Below are positions 5,769-5,787 of a stretch of 5,787 nucleotides of DNA, piece by piece. Every line of letters begins with the position of its first letter. Positions within the stretch are counted from its first letter, which is position 1. The stretch comes from Bacteroidota bacterium. GTDB taxonomy: Bacteria; Bacteroidota; Bacteroidia; Bacteroidales; Prolixibacteraceae. The notes below the pieces were generated by a model. That model saw only the letters and a list, made by a program, of their open reading frames with translations. It was not told where the DNA came from and did no database searches. Made by a program: the position numbers and the translations under genes. The stretch lies in the NCBI GenBank assembly GCA_030691295.1, contig JAUYEQ010000158.1, positions 1-5,787 of the forward strand, written 5' to 3'.

Positions 5769-5787
5769 TATCACAGAGAGTTTCGCC

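Overview
The window is most likely a chromosomal segment of a member of the Bacteroidota. The reasons are the family types (a GluP/FucP-like sugar permease, a BT0354/AraR-like Nudix regulator and a long galactokinase of the GRTEIGGNHTDH type), AT-rich spacers, and start codons preceded by A/T-rich sequence without a Shine-Dalgarno motif. The order Bacteroidales/Marinilabiliales is a guess from general resemblance and cannot be fixed from the sequence alone. Every supported gene reads on the minus strand, so transcription runs from high to low coordinates.

Right part (5787 to about 1850): a galactose operon in the order galT (galactose-1-phosphate uridylyltransferase), galK (galactokinase), then a 12-helix sugar permease of the major facilitator superfamily. 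It is headed by a short promoter/leader region with a 10-bp tandem repeat. It ends in a clear Rho-independent terminator at 1850-1885. The permease would import galactose or glucose, GalK phosphorylates galactose, and GalT exchanges it onto UDP. galE and galM are not in the window.

Middle part (about 1850 to 1090): remains of a type IV AbiE toxin-antitoxin / abortive-infection cassette. The N-terminal winged-helix part of an AbiEi antitoxin is joined in frame to the middle of an AbiEii nucleotidyltransferase toxin. After a second gap and a frameshift, the C-terminal end of the toxin follows. A perfect 19-bp inverted repeat stands exactly in front of the antitoxin start codon and looks like the surviving autoregulatory operator. 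This is the most unusual part of the window.

Left part (about 1060 to 1): a Nudix-domain transcription regulator whose Nudix box has lost all the catalytic glutamates, preceded by a perfect 25-bp palindrome that overlaps a plausible promoter. It is followed 66 nt downstream by the start of a sodium/solute symporter of the SGLT type, cut by the window edge. The regulator probably senses a sugar (arabinose, galactose or similar) and controls the symporter and perhaps the gal operon. The locus therefore has two different sugar uptake systems next to the Leloir enzymes, separated by a decayed defence module.
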